DNA from: an uncultured beta proteobacterium
GTDB taxonomy: Bacteria > Pseudomonadota > Gammaproteobacteria > Burkholderiales > Burkholderiaceae
Reading direction: 5' to 3'
Assembly (NCBI GenBank): GCA_903944725.1
Contig: CAJASX010000127.1
Coordinates: 1-46,310, forward strand
DNA: 46,310 bases
Part shown: piece after piece, positions 20,006 through 29,058 of the stretch
Position numbering within the stretch: the first letter of the stretch is position 1
How the letters are laid out: the number at the start of each line of letters is the position of its first letter
Program-made: the position numbers and the translations under genes
The notes under the pieces: generated by a model
The model's database searches: none
Seen by the model: only the letters and a program-made list of their open reading frames with translations
Told to the model about the DNA's origin: nothing

Positions 20006-20222
20006 TTTCCGCTTTAGCAAATTAGCGACCTAAGCTTAATTAAGTAATTGCTTTATATTAATTTAATAAGTTATTGTTTTAATTGATTTTATTATATTTT
20101 AATAATATTATGAATATAAGCTATTTATAATCTTATTAATCTGCTCTACAATACTCTCTTAGTAGATGCTTATTCTATTTAATTATTCAATTTAATCATT
20201 TTATTCTGGAGTTATTTCAATA
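20006..20222. promoter_or_regulatory. AT-rich upstream region of the H-NS gene
   Basis: A 217-base gap that is almost all A and T between about 20035 and 20140, far richer than its surroundings. It holds no open frame of note. H-NS proteins prefer such curved, AT-rich DNA, so self-repression of the gene just downstream is a reasonable inference. Confidence 0.5.
20124..20152 (+). promoter_or_regulatory. Predicted promoter of the H-NS gene
   Basis: TTTATA (20124-20129) and TACAAT (20147-20152) are separated by 17 bases, a good sigma-70 layout. The transcript would start near 20159 with a leader of about 64 bases that carries a CTGGAG ribosome site. Confidence 0.45.
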
Positions 20223-20507
20223 ATGGTCAGTTATACCGAGTTATTAGCCCAACGTGAGAAATTAGATCAACAAATTAAAGATGCAATTGCACGGGAAAAA
20301 GCGGACGGTATAGCACAAGCCAAGGTCATTATTGAGCGCTATAAATTAGAGCTTGGTGATTTGTTTAGCCGTAAATCTGCCACCCGAGGCGCAAGCGGCA
20401 AGGTACCCCCAAAATACCGCAACCCAAGCACTGGCGATACTTGGACCGGTCGCGGCAAAGCCCCCAAGTGGATCGAGGGCAAGGATCGCACTCAGTTTAC
20501 GATTTAA
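20223..20507 (+). CDS. H-NS family nucleoid protein
   Basis: A 94-residue histone-like silencer. The N-terminal half (about 1-50) is a charged helix for oligomerisation (LLAQREKLDQQIKDAIARE). A linker leads to the DNA-binding motif at about 65-83: YRNPSTGDTWTGRGKAPKW, whose TGRG core inserts into the minor groove of AT-rich DNA, as in betaproteobacterial Bph/MvaT-like H-NS proteins. Its TAA stop overlaps the stop of the convergent HTH gene. The AT-rich upstream DNA suggests autoregulation. Confidence 0.95.
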   Translation: MVSYTELLAQREKLDQQIKDAIAREKADGIAQAKVIIERYKLELGDLFSRKSATRGASGKVPPKYRNPSTGDTWTGRGKAPKWIEGKDRTQFTI

Positions 20508-21187
20508 ACCCTATCGTATTCTCTAGAGAGCCCCTCAATAAAGATTTGTTCGAGTTGTTGGGCTCCAAGTTGAGAGTGGCTTGAGGGATAGCCCAAAATG
20601 AGGGGATTTTCTATCACGTCTTGGCTCTGTGCCGAATAGACATTTTCTGCATTGGGTTGAGGCTGAAGTACTCCTGAATTTTCACCGGCCAACTGAATTA
20701 CACCGGGATGGAGCTGCACAAAGCCTTCATCAACCAAGATAGGGATGCGCTGGGTGAGCTCATTTTTACTGAGATAGTGAATGATGTGAACTTGCTCAAC
20801 TGGTGGAATAAAGGCATCGAGATAGATTAAGTCGGGAGCGCTGGAAACAGCTTGCATTAAACCCTCAAGACTATCTAAGGACCATAAAAGATCTACCTTA
20901 AGTGCCCAATTGCGGCAAATAGTTTGTAATTCAGTATAGTTTTCAGCGCGTCTAAAAATCGCCATTACGGTGCAGTTGCCCGATATTTTCTTGCGCATGA
21001 GTTGTTTGCGGCGGTTTAATTGCTTTTCTAAAGAGGCCGCGAGGATGCGCCGATGCCCTCCGCAGGTTTTCCAAGCGATGAGTTCGCCTACTTCAACCAT
21101 TTTTTGGACTGTGCCCAAAGAAACATGAAGTAGTTTGGCACTTTGGCGAGTGCTGAGATAGTCGGCGCTGCGATTAAGTTTTTTCAT
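20504..21187 (-). CDS. Excisionase-type HTH protein with a receiver-like domain
   Basis: A regulator of about 227 residues from the ATG at 21187 (a TTG at 21196 is also in frame). Residues about 10-48 form a MerR/excisionase-type winged HTH (YLSTRQSAKLLHVSLGTVQK and AWKTCGGHRRI). A basic linker follows. Residues about 71-160 resemble a response-regulator receiver: PDLIYLDAFIPP places an Asp where receivers are phosphorylated, but the paired acidic residues at the domain start are missing, so it may not be phosphorylated. The last 60 residues are of unknown type. It is divergent from sucA across 288 bases and convergent with the H-NS gene. Targets unknown. Confidence 0.75.
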   Translation of the reverse strand: MKKLNRSADYLSTRQSAKLLHVSLGTVQKMVEVGELIAWKTCGGHRRILAASLEKQLNRRKQLMRKKISGNCTVMAIFRRAENYTELQTICRNWALKVDLLWSLDSLEGLMQAVSSAPDLIYLDAFIPPVEQVHIIHYLSKNELTQRIPILVDEGFVQLHPGVIQLAGENSGVLQPQPNAENVYSAQSQDVIENPLILGYPSSHSQLGAQQLEQIFIEGLSREYDRV

Positions 21188-21366
21188 TATTGGCAAATTT
21201 CTTTCTGTTTAGACGAAGGTTTTAAGCATATAAATCATTTCAGGGCGATTCAGTCAGTCTTAGCTGAAAGCAGCGTAGGAAATTTCTTATTAACTTGTTG
21301 AAATTAGGAGGGTGGGTTGTCCGAATTGATGAAAGCCCTTTTATTAACAGGCCTAATGATGTTAAA

Positions 21367-21394
21367 ATTAATCACTAGTAGATTAATCAGTGAT
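21367..21394. promoter_or_regulatory. Nested inverted repeats upstream of sucA
   Basis: ATTAATC (21367-21373) and GATTAAT (21381-21387) form a perfect inverted repeat around a 7-base spacer that includes ACTAGT. A second pair, ATCACT (21371-21376) and AGTGAT (21389-21394), overlaps it. The arrangement looks like an operator for a dimeric regulator, about 90 bases before the sucA start. The divergent HTH protein is the obvious candidate binder, by position only. Confidence 0.4.
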
Positions 21395-21396
21395 CA

Positions 21397-21447
21397 GTTC
21401 GCAATTCGGTGAAGCCAGAGCGCGAACGGTTTAAACCACAGTTTTTT
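21397..21447 (+). other. Leader hairpin and T-tract before sucA
   Basis: GTTCGC (21397-21402) pairs with GCGAAC (21422-21427). It is followed at once by the palindrome GGTTTAAACC (21428-21437) and then a run of seven T (21441-21447). The elements could form an attenuator or a regulated RNA fold in the sucA leader, but the T-run is not directly behind a strong stem, so this is uncertain. Confidence 0.3.
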
Positions 21448-21475
21448 TCGGCATACCCGATGAAAGGTGAGCATC

Positions 21476-24337
21476 ATGATGCAAGCTTCAATAGGCTCGT
21501 CCTATTTGTTTGGCGGCAACGCGCCATATGTTGAAGATTTATATGAATCTTACTTATTAGATCCCAATTCTGTTTCCGATCATTGGCGAACCTATTTTGA
21601 TAATGTCAATCGCGTGCCCTCTGTTGATGGTGGCAATCATCCTGACATAGCGCATGCACCAATCGTCGCATCTTTTGCTGAGCGCGCGAAGCAAGGCCCG
21701 ATTCGCAGGGTTAGCGATTCGGCTGATGCCGAAATGGGCCGTAAACGTGTTGCTGTACAGCAGCTCATAGCGGCTTATCGTAATGTGGGCAATCGCTGGG
21801 CCAATATTGATCCTTTAAAGCGAACTGAACGACCTGATATTCCTGAATTAAATCCAGCTTTTTATGGCTTTAGTGATGGCGATATGGATATCGTCTTCAA
21901 TATTAGCAATACTTATTTTGGCAAAAGTACCATGACCTTGCGTGATTTATTGCAAGCCTTGCGTGAGACTTATTGTGGCACTATTGGTGCAGAGGTGATG
22001 TATATCGCCGATCAAAAAATAAAAAAATGGTGGCAAGAAAAATTAGAATCAATTCGTTCTACCCCCCATTTTAATGTTGAAGAAAGGCGGCAAATTTTAG
22101 ATCGCGTTACTGCAGCCGAAGGTCTTGAGCGCTACTTACAGGCAAAATATGTGGGGCAAAAACGCTTCTCTCTCGAGGGCGGTGAAAGTTTTATTGCGAG
22201 CATGGATGAATTAATTCGTGGCGCTGGCATTAAGGGCGTCCAAGAAATAGTGGTTGGGATGGCACACCGTGGCCGTTTAAATATGCTAGTAAATGTTTTG
22301 GGCAAGATGCCTAAAGATCTTTTTGCTGAATTTGAGCATACTGCACCAGAAGACCTGCCATCGGGGGATGTTAAATATCACCAAGGTTTTTCTAGCGATA
22401 TTTCTACTCCAGGTGGTCCAGTTCACGTCTCACTAGCATTTAATCCTTCTCATTTAGAAATTGTTGATCCCGTAGCGGAGGGGTCTGCACGGGCCCGGAT
22501 GGAGCGTCGCGGCGACCTCAACGGCGAACAAGTATTAGCTGTATTGGTACATGGCGATGCATCGATTGCTGGTCAAGGTGTAGTGCAAGAAACTTTAGCG
22601 ATGTCTGAAGTGCGGGGCTACTCTACTGGCGGCACGGTGCACATTGTGATTAATAATCAAATTGGCTTTACCACTTCTGACCCCCGAGACTTGCGCTCAA
22701 GTCTGTATTGCACTGACATTATGAAGGTGATTGATGCCCCAGTGCTGCATGTGAATGGTGATGATCCTGAGGCAGTGGTATTAGCGACCCAATTAGCTTT
22801 AGATTTTAGAAGTACCTTTAAAAAAGACGTGGCTATTGACATTGTTTGCTTTCGCAAATTAGGTCATAACGAACAAGATTCCCCAGCCATGACCCAGCCC
22901 CTAATGTACAAAATTATTGCTGCTCATCCTGGTACGCGTAAGTTGTATGCCGATAAGCTAGAAGCTCAAGGAGTCATCGCAGCAGGTGGTGGCGAGGTGA
23001 TGGTAAAAGAGTTTCGCGCTGCGATGGATGAGGGCAAGCAAACTTCTGATCCTGTATTAAGTAATTTTAAAGGAAAATTTGCAGTTGATTGGTCGCCATT
23101 TTTAAATAAGAAATGGACTGATCAGGCCGATACTGCCATTCCTCTGGCCGAGTGGAAACGCTTAGCAGCTCGCATTACTACCATTCCAGCCGACTTTAAA
23201 GCACATCATTTAGTTGAGAAGGTGATTGCCGATCGCGCGGCGATGGGACGTGGTGAAATTAATATCGACTGGGGTATGGGCGAGCATATGGCATTTGCTT
23301 CTTTAGTAGCTAGCGGCTATCCAGTACGCCTATCTGGCGAAGACAGTGGCCGCGGTACCTTTACTCATCGACATGCAGTTTTGCATGATCAAAATCGCGA
23401 GAAATGGGATATTGGCACTTACGTACCCTTACAACATGTGGCCAAAGATCAGGCCCCATTTACGGTGATTGATTCAATTCTTTCTGAAGAGGCTGTGCTT
23501 GGTTTTGAATATGGCTATGCCTCTGCTGAGCCCAATACCCTAACAATTTGGGAAGCCCAGTTTGGTGACTTTGCTAATGGCGCACAAGTTGTGATCGACC
23601 AATTTATTGCTTCTGGTGAAGTCAAGTGGGGTCGAGTTAATGGTTTGGTAATGATGTTGCCCCATGGTTACGAGGGGCAAGGACCAGAACATTCTTCGGC
23701 GCGCTTAGAGCGCTTCATGCAACTGTGCGCTGATACCAATATGCAAGTGGTGCAACCCACTACAGCTTCACAAATTTTTCATGTCTTACGGCGACAAATG
23801 ATTCGCCAGTTTCGTAAGCCACTTATTTTGATGACGCCAAAATCGTTATTACGTAACAAAGAAGCTGCCTCACCTTTAATTGAGTTTACAAAAGGTCAGT
23901 TTCAAACTGTATTGCCCGATACCGACACAACGCTCGATGCCAAACAAGTCACTCGCTTAATCATTTGTTCTGGTAAAGTTTATTACGATTTAGTAAAAGC
24001 TCGGCTAGAAAAAAAATCAAGCGATACGGCCATTATTCGTCTCGAGCAACTTTATCCGTTTCCACATAAGGCAATTGCTACTGAACTTAAAAAATATTTG
24101 CATCTTGAGGAGGTTGTGTGGTGTCAAGATGAACCGCAAAATCAAGGTGCTTGGTTTTTTGTACAACATAATATTTTAGAAAATATGGCTGACGGTTTAC
24201 GGCTTGCCTATGCGGGTCGTCCAGCATCAGCTTCACCCGCAGTGGGCTATTCGCATTTGCACCAAGAACAGCAAAAATCGTTAATTAACACTGCCTTTGC
24301 GAAACTAAAAGGTTTTGTAGTTACAAAAAATAAATAA
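21476..24337 (+). CDS. sucA: 2-oxoglutarate dehydrogenase E1
   Basis: Thiamine-diphosphate E1 component of the 2-oxoglutarate dehydrogenase complex of the TCA cycle. About 953 residues. The N-terminal segment [19 protein letters not shown] binds E2. [44 protein letters not shown] and [17 protein letters not shown] mark the ThDP core; [20 protein letters not shown] is in the second half. A GTG at 21467 opens the frame, but AAAGGTGA fits the tandem ATGs at 21476 and 21479. It heads the sucA-sucB-lpdA operon and ends 41 bases before sucB. The leader has regulatory-looking repeats. Confidence 0.98.
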   Translation: MMQASIGSSYLFGGNAPYVEDLYESYLLDPNSVSDHWRTYFDNVNRVPSVDGGNHPDIAHAPIVASFAERAKQGPIRRVSDSADAEMGRKRVAVQQLIAAYRNVGNRWANIDPLKRTERPDIPELNPAFYGFSDGDMDIVFNISNTYFGKSTMTLRDLLQALRETYCGTIGAEVMYIADQKIKKWWQEKLESIRSTPHFNVEERRQILDRVTAAEGLERYLQAKYVGQKRFSLEGGESFIASMDELIRGAGIKGVQEIVVGMAHRGRLNMLVNVLGKMPKDLFAEFEHTAPEDLPSGDVKYHQGFSSDISTPGGPVHVSLAFNPSHLEIVDPVAEGSARARMERRGDLNGEQVLAVLVHGDASIAGQGVVQETLAMSEVRGYSTGGTVHIVINNQIGFTTSDPRDLRSSLYCTDIMKVIDAPVLHVNGDDPEAVVLATQLALDFRSTFKKDVAIDIVCFRKLGHNEQDSPAMTQPLMYKIIAAHPGTRKLYADKLEAQGVIAAGGGEVMVKEFRAAMDEGKQTSDPVLSNFKGKFAVDWSPFLNKKWTDQADTAIPLAEWKRLAARITTIPADFKAHHLVEKVIADRAAMGRGEINIDWGMGEHMAFASLVASGYPVRLSGEDSGRGTFTHRHAVLHDQNREKWDIGTYVPLQHVAKDQAPFTVIDSILSEEAVLGFEYGYASAEPNTLTIWEAQFGDFANGAQVVIDQFIASGEVKWGRVNGLVMMLPHGYEGQGPEHSSARLERFMQLCADTNMQVVQPTTASQIFHVLRRQMIRQFRKPLILMTPKSLLRNKEAASPLIEFTKGQFQTVLPDTDTTLDAKQVTRLIICSGKVYYDLVKARLEKKSSDTAIIRLEQLYPFPHKAIATELKKYLHLEEVVWCQDEPQNQGAWFFVQHNILENMADGLRLAYAGRPASASPAVGYSHLHQEQQKSLINTAFAKLKGFVVTKNK

Positions 24338-24378
24338 GCGCATCAATTAGCATTACTCGACTCATTTTAGGAAAAAAT

Positions 24379-25605
24379 ATGTCTATTTTTGAAGTTAAAG
24401 TACCTCAACTATCTGAATCTATCACTGAAGCAACTTTATTGAAATGGCGAAAAAAGCCTGGTGAAGCAGTAGCCCAAGATGAAATATTAATTGAAATTGA
24501 AACTGATAAAGTTGTTTTAGAAGTACCAGCACCATCAGCCGGGGTCTTAACTGAAATTTTACAGCCTGATGGCGCAACAGTAGTGGCTGAAGAATTAATC
24601 GCCAAGATCAATAGCACGGCTACTTCTACAGTAGCACCCGCAGCAGTTACCTCGGCAGCAGCTTCAGGTGCCGCCAAGGCTATGCCAGTTGCTACCAGCG
24701 CTAATGTAGGCGCTACCGCTGCAGCAGCCCCATCGGCAGCAAAATTAATGGCCGAACAAAACTTAAACCCTGCTGCAATTAGCGGCAGTGGTCGCGATGG
24801 TCGTATTACTAAAGGCGATGTTCTGCAGGCAGCTTCTGCAGGTGTAGCAAAGCCGACGAAGTCACCTCAATCATCATTACCCCCAGTGGCAATGCTCTTG
24901 GGCGATAGGCCAGAAGAGCGGGTACCAATGAGTCGTTTACGTGCCCGCATCGCTGAACGTTTATTAGAGTCGCAGGCAAATAATGCCATCTTGACTACTT
25001 TTAACGAAGTGAATATGGCGCCAGTAATTGCCATGCGCAATAAATATAAAGAAGTGTTTGAAAAAACCCATGGCGTAAAGCTTGGCTTTATGTCCTTTTT
25101 CGTTAAAGCTGCGACCCATGCTTTGAAAAAATTTCCTTTGTTAAATGCCTCGGTTGATGGTAACGATATTATTTATCATGGTTATTTTGATATTGGAATT
25201 GCCGTTAGCTCACCGCGTGGCTTGGTGGTACCAATTTTGCGTGATGTTGATCAAATGAATTTAGCGCAAATTGAACTGAAAATTGCTGAATTTGGTGTCA
25301 AGGCCCGTGAAGGAAAATTATCGATTGAGGAATTAACCGGCGGTACCTTTTCAATATCAAATGGTGGGGTATTTGGTTCGATGTTATCGACGCCGATTAT
25401 TAACCCACCCCAATCGGCTATTTTAGGAATTCACGCCACGAAAGAGCGCCCTGTAGTAGAAAACGGCCAAATTGTAATTCGGCCGATTAATTATTTAGCC
25501 TTATCTTACGACCATCGCATTATTGATGGACGCGAGGCAGTATTGGGCTTAGTGGCCATGAAAGAAGCGATTGAAGATCCAGCACGTTTGTTACTTGATT
25601 TATAA
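24379..25605 (+). CDS. sucB: 2-oxoglutarate dehydrogenase E2 (dihydrolipoyl succinyltransferase)
   Basis: Core of the complex; transfers the succinyl group to CoA. The 408 residues run: one lipoyl domain (1-75) with Lys44 in ETDKVVLEV as the lipoylation site; an Ala-rich flexible linker (about 80-120); a peripheral E3-binding domain (about 120-150, [23 protein letters not shown] region); and the catalytic acyltransferase domain ending in DHRIIDG, with His379 and Asp383 in the active site. TAGGAAAA precedes the ATG. lpdA follows after 12 bases. Confidence 0.98.
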   Translation: MSIFEVKVPQLSESITEATLLKWRKKPGEAVAQDEILIEIETDKVVLEVPAPSAGVLTEILQPDGATVVAEELIAKINSTATSTVAPAAVTSAAASGAAKAMPVATSANVGATAAAAPSAAKLMAEQNLNPAAISGSGRDGRITKGDVLQAASAGVAKPTKSPQSSLPPVAMLLGDRPEERVPMSRLRARIAERLLESQANNAILTTFNEVNMAPVIAMRNKYKEVFEKTHGVKLGFMSFFVKAATHALKKFPLLNASVDGNDIIYHGYFDIGIAVSSPRGLVVPILRDVDQMNLAQIELKIAEFGVKAREGKLSIEELTGGTFSISNGGVFGSMLSTPIINPPQSAILGIHATKERPVVENGQIVIRPINYLALSYDHRIIDGREAVLGLVAMKEAIEDPARLLLDL

Positions 25606-25617
25606 GAAAGATAAACT

Positions 25618-27054
25618 ATGAGTCAAGTTTTTGATGTGCTAGTCATTGGCGCTGGGCCAGGCGGATATATTGCAGCCATTCGTGCAGCCCAATTGGGGTT
25701 CTCAGTTGCTTGTGTAGAGGCAAATACGTATGGTGACCCGCAGGGTGAGGTTCGCTTAGGCGGCACGTGTCTTAATGTGGGTTGCATTCCATCCAAAGCC
25801 TTATTAGCCTCTTCGGAAGAATTTGAAAAAATTCAACATGAGGTTGCCGACCATGGCATTACGGTTGGGCAGCTGAGCATTGATATTAAAAAAATGCTCG
25901 CTCGAAAAGACGAGATTGTGACCAAAATGACTGGTGGCATTAATTATCTCTTTCGTAAAAATAAAATTACTCTGTTAAAGGGGCATGCCTCTTTTGCAGG
26001 CAAGGATGCAGCCGGATATCTGATACAGATTGACGGTAAAAATTCACAAACTGTGACCGCATCACAAGTGATTATTGCTACGGGCTCAAAAGCCCGTCAT
26101 TTACCCGCTATTGCGGTTGACAACGTGATGATTTGCGATAACGAAGGTGCGCTTCAATTTACGGCTATTCCAAAACGCTTAGGCGTGATTGGTGCTGGTG
26201 TAATCGGGCTTGAATTGGGTTCGGTTTGGCGCCGAGTAGGTTCACAAGTTACCATCTTAGAGGCTTTGCCGACTTTTTTAGGCGCCTGTGATACGGGGGT
26301 TGCTAAAGAGGCCCACAAAATCTTTGTTAAGCAGGGTTTGGATATTCAGCTTGGCGTAAAAATTGGTGAAGTAGTCAGCACTAAAAAAGGGGTAGTAGTA
26401 AATTACCAAGATAGCGCAGGTAAAGCACAAAAATTAGAGTGTGATCGCTTAATTGTTTCTGTTGGGCGGGTGCCTAATACAGATGGACTTAATTTAGCAG
26501 CCGTTGGCTTAAAAACTGATGAGCGTGGTTTTGTGCCGATTGACAATCATTCTTGTGCAACTGCTGCGCCTGGTATTTATGCGGTTGGTGATGTCGTGCG
26601 CGGTCCAATGCTGGCACATAAGGCTGAAGATGAAGGGGTATTAGTAGCTGAAATCATGGCTGGTCAAAAACCCCATATTGATTACAACTGCATTCCCTGG
26701 GTTATCTATACCGACCCTGAAATTGCTTGGGTAGGTCAAACTGAACAGCAACTTAAAGAAAGCGGTCGCGCCTTTAAAGCGGGGCAATTTCCATTTGCAG
26801 CCAATGGCCGTGCTTTAGGTATGGGCCGCTCTGAAGGATTTATTAAAGTGCTTGCAGATGCGAAAACAGATGAAGTATTAGGGGTGCATATTATTGGTCC
26901 AAATGCATCTGACCTTATTGCTGAGGCTGCTGTGGCGATGGAATTTAAAGCTGCGGCTGAAGATATTGCGCGTATTTGTCATGCTCACCCCAGCTTATCT
27001 GAGGTAATGCGTGAGGCTGCTCTTGCAACCGATCAACGCGCATTAAACATGTAA
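25618..27054 (+). CDS. lpdA: Dihydrolipoyl dehydrogenase (E3)
   Basis: FAD enzyme that reoxidises the lipoyl group of E2 and reduces NAD+. The 478 residues show the FAD fold [17 protein letters not shown], the redox disulfide Cys51/Cys56 in [13 protein letters not shown], the NAD fold [16 protein letters not shown], the second FAD motif [22 protein letters not shown] and the C-terminal HPSLSE with catalytic His457 and Glu462. As third gene after sucA and sucB it serves the 2-oxoglutarate complex. It ends exactly one base before the zapE start codon. Confidence 0.98.
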   Translation: MSQVFDVLVIGAGPGGYIAAIRAAQLGFSVACVEANTYGDPQGEVRLGGTCLNVGCIPSKALLASSEEFEKIQHEVADHGITVGQLSIDIKKMLARKDEIVTKMTGGINYLFRKNKITLLKGHASFAGKDAAGYLIQIDGKNSQTVTASQVIIATGSKARHLPAIAVDNVMICDNEGALQFTAIPKRLGVIGAGVIGLELGSVWRRVGSQVTILEALPTFLGACDTGVAKEAHKIFVKQGLDIQLGVKIGEVVSTKKGVVVNYQDSAGKAQKLECDRLIVSVGRVPNTDGLNLAAVGLKTDERGFVPIDNHSCATAAPGIYAVGDVVRGPMLAHKAEDEGVLVAEIMAGQKPHIDYNCIPWVIYTDPEIAWVGQTEQQLKESGRAFKAGQFPFAANGRALGMGRSEGFIKVLADAKTDEVLGVHIIGPNASDLIAEAAVAMEFKAAAEDIARICHAHPSLSEVMREAALATDQRALNM

Positions 27055-28158
27055 TTGAAAGTTGCAGAGTATTATCGCCATGAACTCAGGTTACATGGCT
27101 ACCAAACAGACCCCGCACAAGAACGTGCGCTTGTTCGTTTGCAACAGTGCGAAGATGAGTGGGTAAGCTATAAAGAAAAACGCGATAACGCTCTAAAGAA
27201 AAAGCTTTTCCACCCTGAGCTGCCAAGAGGTATTTATTTATGGGGTGGCGTTGGGCGAGGCAAATCTTTTTTAATGGATTGTTTTTATGCTGCTTCGCCA
27301 GTTGAAAAAAAGATCCGCATTCATTTCCATGAGTTCATGCGCGGGGTTCACCATGAATTACATGAACTTTCGGGTTTAGCAAACCCACTTGACGAGTTAG
27401 CTAAACGTATTGCTGATCGCTATCGCTTAATTTGTTTTGATGAGTTTCATATTAATGATATTGCGGATGCGATGATTTTATATCGCTTATTAAAAGCCTT
27501 ATTTGAAGATCGAGTGCAATTTATCATGACCTCGAATTACCAGCCCGATCAACTTTATCCCGACGGCCTTCATCGTGATCGACTCATGCCTGCCATTCAG
27601 TTATTAAAAGACAAGCTAGATATTTTGAATGTCGATGCTGGCTCTGATTATCGCCAATTGCAAATGGCGCAAGTTGAGGCTTACTTATATCCCTTAACAC
27701 CGCAAAATCATTTAATTTTATTAAATACCTTTAAACGCTTAAGTGGTAATCGCGATGAGATGTCATGTCCTGTCCTCTTTATCGAGTCACGGCAAATTCG
27801 CCCATTTCGCTTGTCTGAAGGGGTAGTTTGGTTTGACTTTAAGACCCTTTGCGGGGGCCCGCGTTCGCAAAACGATTATCTTGAGTTAGCTAAGCGCTTT
27901 CACACCATTATGCTATCGGAGGTGCCTTATATGCCGCCGCGCATGACCAATGAAGCACGGCGGTTTATCTGGCTAATTGATGTTCTGTACGATCATAAAA
28001 TTAAATTCATTATGTCTGCTGAAGTTCCTGCGGCAGGGCTTTATCCTGAAGGGCAGATCGTTGCAGAATTTGGCCGAACGGTGTCGCGCTTAATGGAAAT
28101 GCAATCGCGCGCCTATCTTGATGCGCCTCGCCGAGTAATTAATACCAGCTTGACCTAA
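27055..28158 (+). CDS. zapE: Cell division ATPase ZapE (AFG1 family)
   Basis: A 367-residue AFG1-type ATPase; E. coli ZapE acts on FtsZ rings under stress and low oxygen. Walker A is GGVGRGKS (64-71) and Walker B is LICFDEF with Asp129-Glu130; FIMTSNYQPDQLYPDGLHRDR follows as sensor region. The conserved N-terminus starts from a TTG at 27055 placed directly against the lpdA TAA stop, with no intergenic base, so it probably relies on ribosomes ending lpdA. Behind 2-oxoglutarate dehydrogenase genes this is its common place in betaproteobacteria. Confidence 0.94.
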   Translation: MKVAEYYRHELRLHGYQTDPAQERALVRLQQCEDEWVSYKEKRDNALKKKLFHPELPRGIYLWGGVGRGKSFLMDCFYAASPVEKKIRIHFHEFMRGVHHELHELSGLANPLDELAKRIADRYRLICFDEFHINDIADAMILYRLLKALFEDRVQFIMTSNYQPDQLYPDGLHRDRLMPAIQLLKDKLDILNVDAGSDYRQLQMAQVEAYLYPLTPQNHLILLNTFKRLSGNRDEMSCPVLFIESRQIRPFRLSEGVVWFDFKTLCGGPRSQNDYLELAKRFHTIMLSEVPYMPPRMTNEARRFIWLIDVLYDHKIKFIMSAEVPAAGLYPEGQIVAEFGRTVSRLMEMQSRAYLDAPRRVINTSLT

Positions 28159-28161
28159 AAT
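28156..28161 (+). promoter_or_regulatory. -10-like box at leaderless spacing before the PHP gene
   Basis: TAAAAT overlaps the zapE stop codon and ends six bases before the ATG of the PHP gene, and there is no Shine-Dalgarno. If used as -10, transcription would begin at the start codon. No -35 box is evident. Confidence 0.3.
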
Positions 28162-28167
28162 AGACCC

Positions 28168-29016
28168 ATGAATAAGTCATTAGCGCTCAACGCCGATTTG
28201 CATTGCCATTCGGTTGTTTCAGACGGAACCTTAACGCCAGAAGCGCTGGCAGAGCGTGCTTATACCAATGGCGTACAACTATGGTCCTTAACGGATCATG
28301 ATGAATTAGGTGGTCAGGCTTGCGCCCAAGTTGCGGCAACCCGTTTTGGGATTCAATATGTAGCGGGGGTTGAAATCTCGATTACTTGGTTAGATCATAC
28401 GGTACATATTGTTGGGCTTGGCATTGATCCAAGCAATCCTGGCTTAATCGAAGGTCTGCGTCAAACCCGTGATGGACGGCGTAATCGAGCTCAAGCCATG
28501 GCCGAACAATTATCTAAAGTGGGTATTCATGGCAGCTTTGAAGGTGCGCAACTGTATGCCGGCAACCCTGAGTTGATATCGCGCACTCACTTTGCCCGTT
28601 TTTTGGTAGAGCAGGGTTTTTGTCGCGATACCGAAACAGTATTTAAAAATTATTTAGTAGCTGGCAAACCAGGCTATGTGCAACATCGTTGGGCAAACCT
28701 AGAAAATGCTGTTCAGTGGATTCGTAGTGCTGGCGGGGTAGCGGTAATTGCACATCCCGGGCGATATCATTTAACTGCACTACAAATGACCGAGCTTTAC
28801 GAGCGGTTTAAAGATTTAGGTGGCTTAGGAATTGAAGTGGTAACCGGTAGTCATAGCCCAGATCAGTATCACACTTTTGCTCAAATAGCGCTTAATTATG
28901 GCTTTATGGCCTCGCGTGGTTCTGATTTTCATGACCCAAGTGAAAGCCATACTGATTTAGGTCTGCTGCCACCTTTACCTTCTAACCTGACGCCAATTTG
29001 GTCGGTTTTTCATTAA
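28168..29016 (+). CDS. PHP-domain phosphoesterase (RNase AM/YciV-like)
   Basis: A 282-residue metal-dependent phosphoesterase of the PHP superfamily. The motifs are in order: DLHCHSVVSDG (His12, His14, Asp19), LTDHDELGG (His44, Asp45), AGVEIS with a metal Glu, RTHFARFLV, VIAHPGRY and GSDFHDP. This pattern matches 3',5'-nucleoside bisphosphate phosphatase / RNase AM (E. coli YciV, once TrpH), which also trims rRNA 5' ends. The ATG lies 10 bases after zapE; no ribosome site is visible. trpS follows after 42 bases. Confidence 0.9.
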   Translation: MNKSLALNADLHCHSVVSDGTLTPEALAERAYTNGVQLWSLTDHDELGGQACAQVAATRFGIQYVAGVEISITWLDHTVHIVGLGIDPSNPGLIEGLRQTRDGRRNRAQAMAEQLSKVGIHGSFEGAQLYAGNPELISRTHFARFLVEQGFCRDTETVFKNYLVAGKPGYVQHRWANLENAVQWIRSAGGVAVIAHPGRYHLTALQMTELYERFKDLGGLGIEVVTGSHSPDQYHTFAQIALNYGFMASRGSDFHDPSESHTDLGLLPPLPSNLTPIWSVFH

Positions 29017-29058
29017 CTATTGTAATTTTTATATTTAATTTTTAGAAAAAAATGAAAT

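Noticed and set aside
20504..21187. Excisionase-like HTH as a sign of a prophage or integrated element
   Set aside because: No integrase, attachment repeats or phage genes are near. The HTH is fused to a receiver-like domain and sits between core genes, so it is a cellular regulator.
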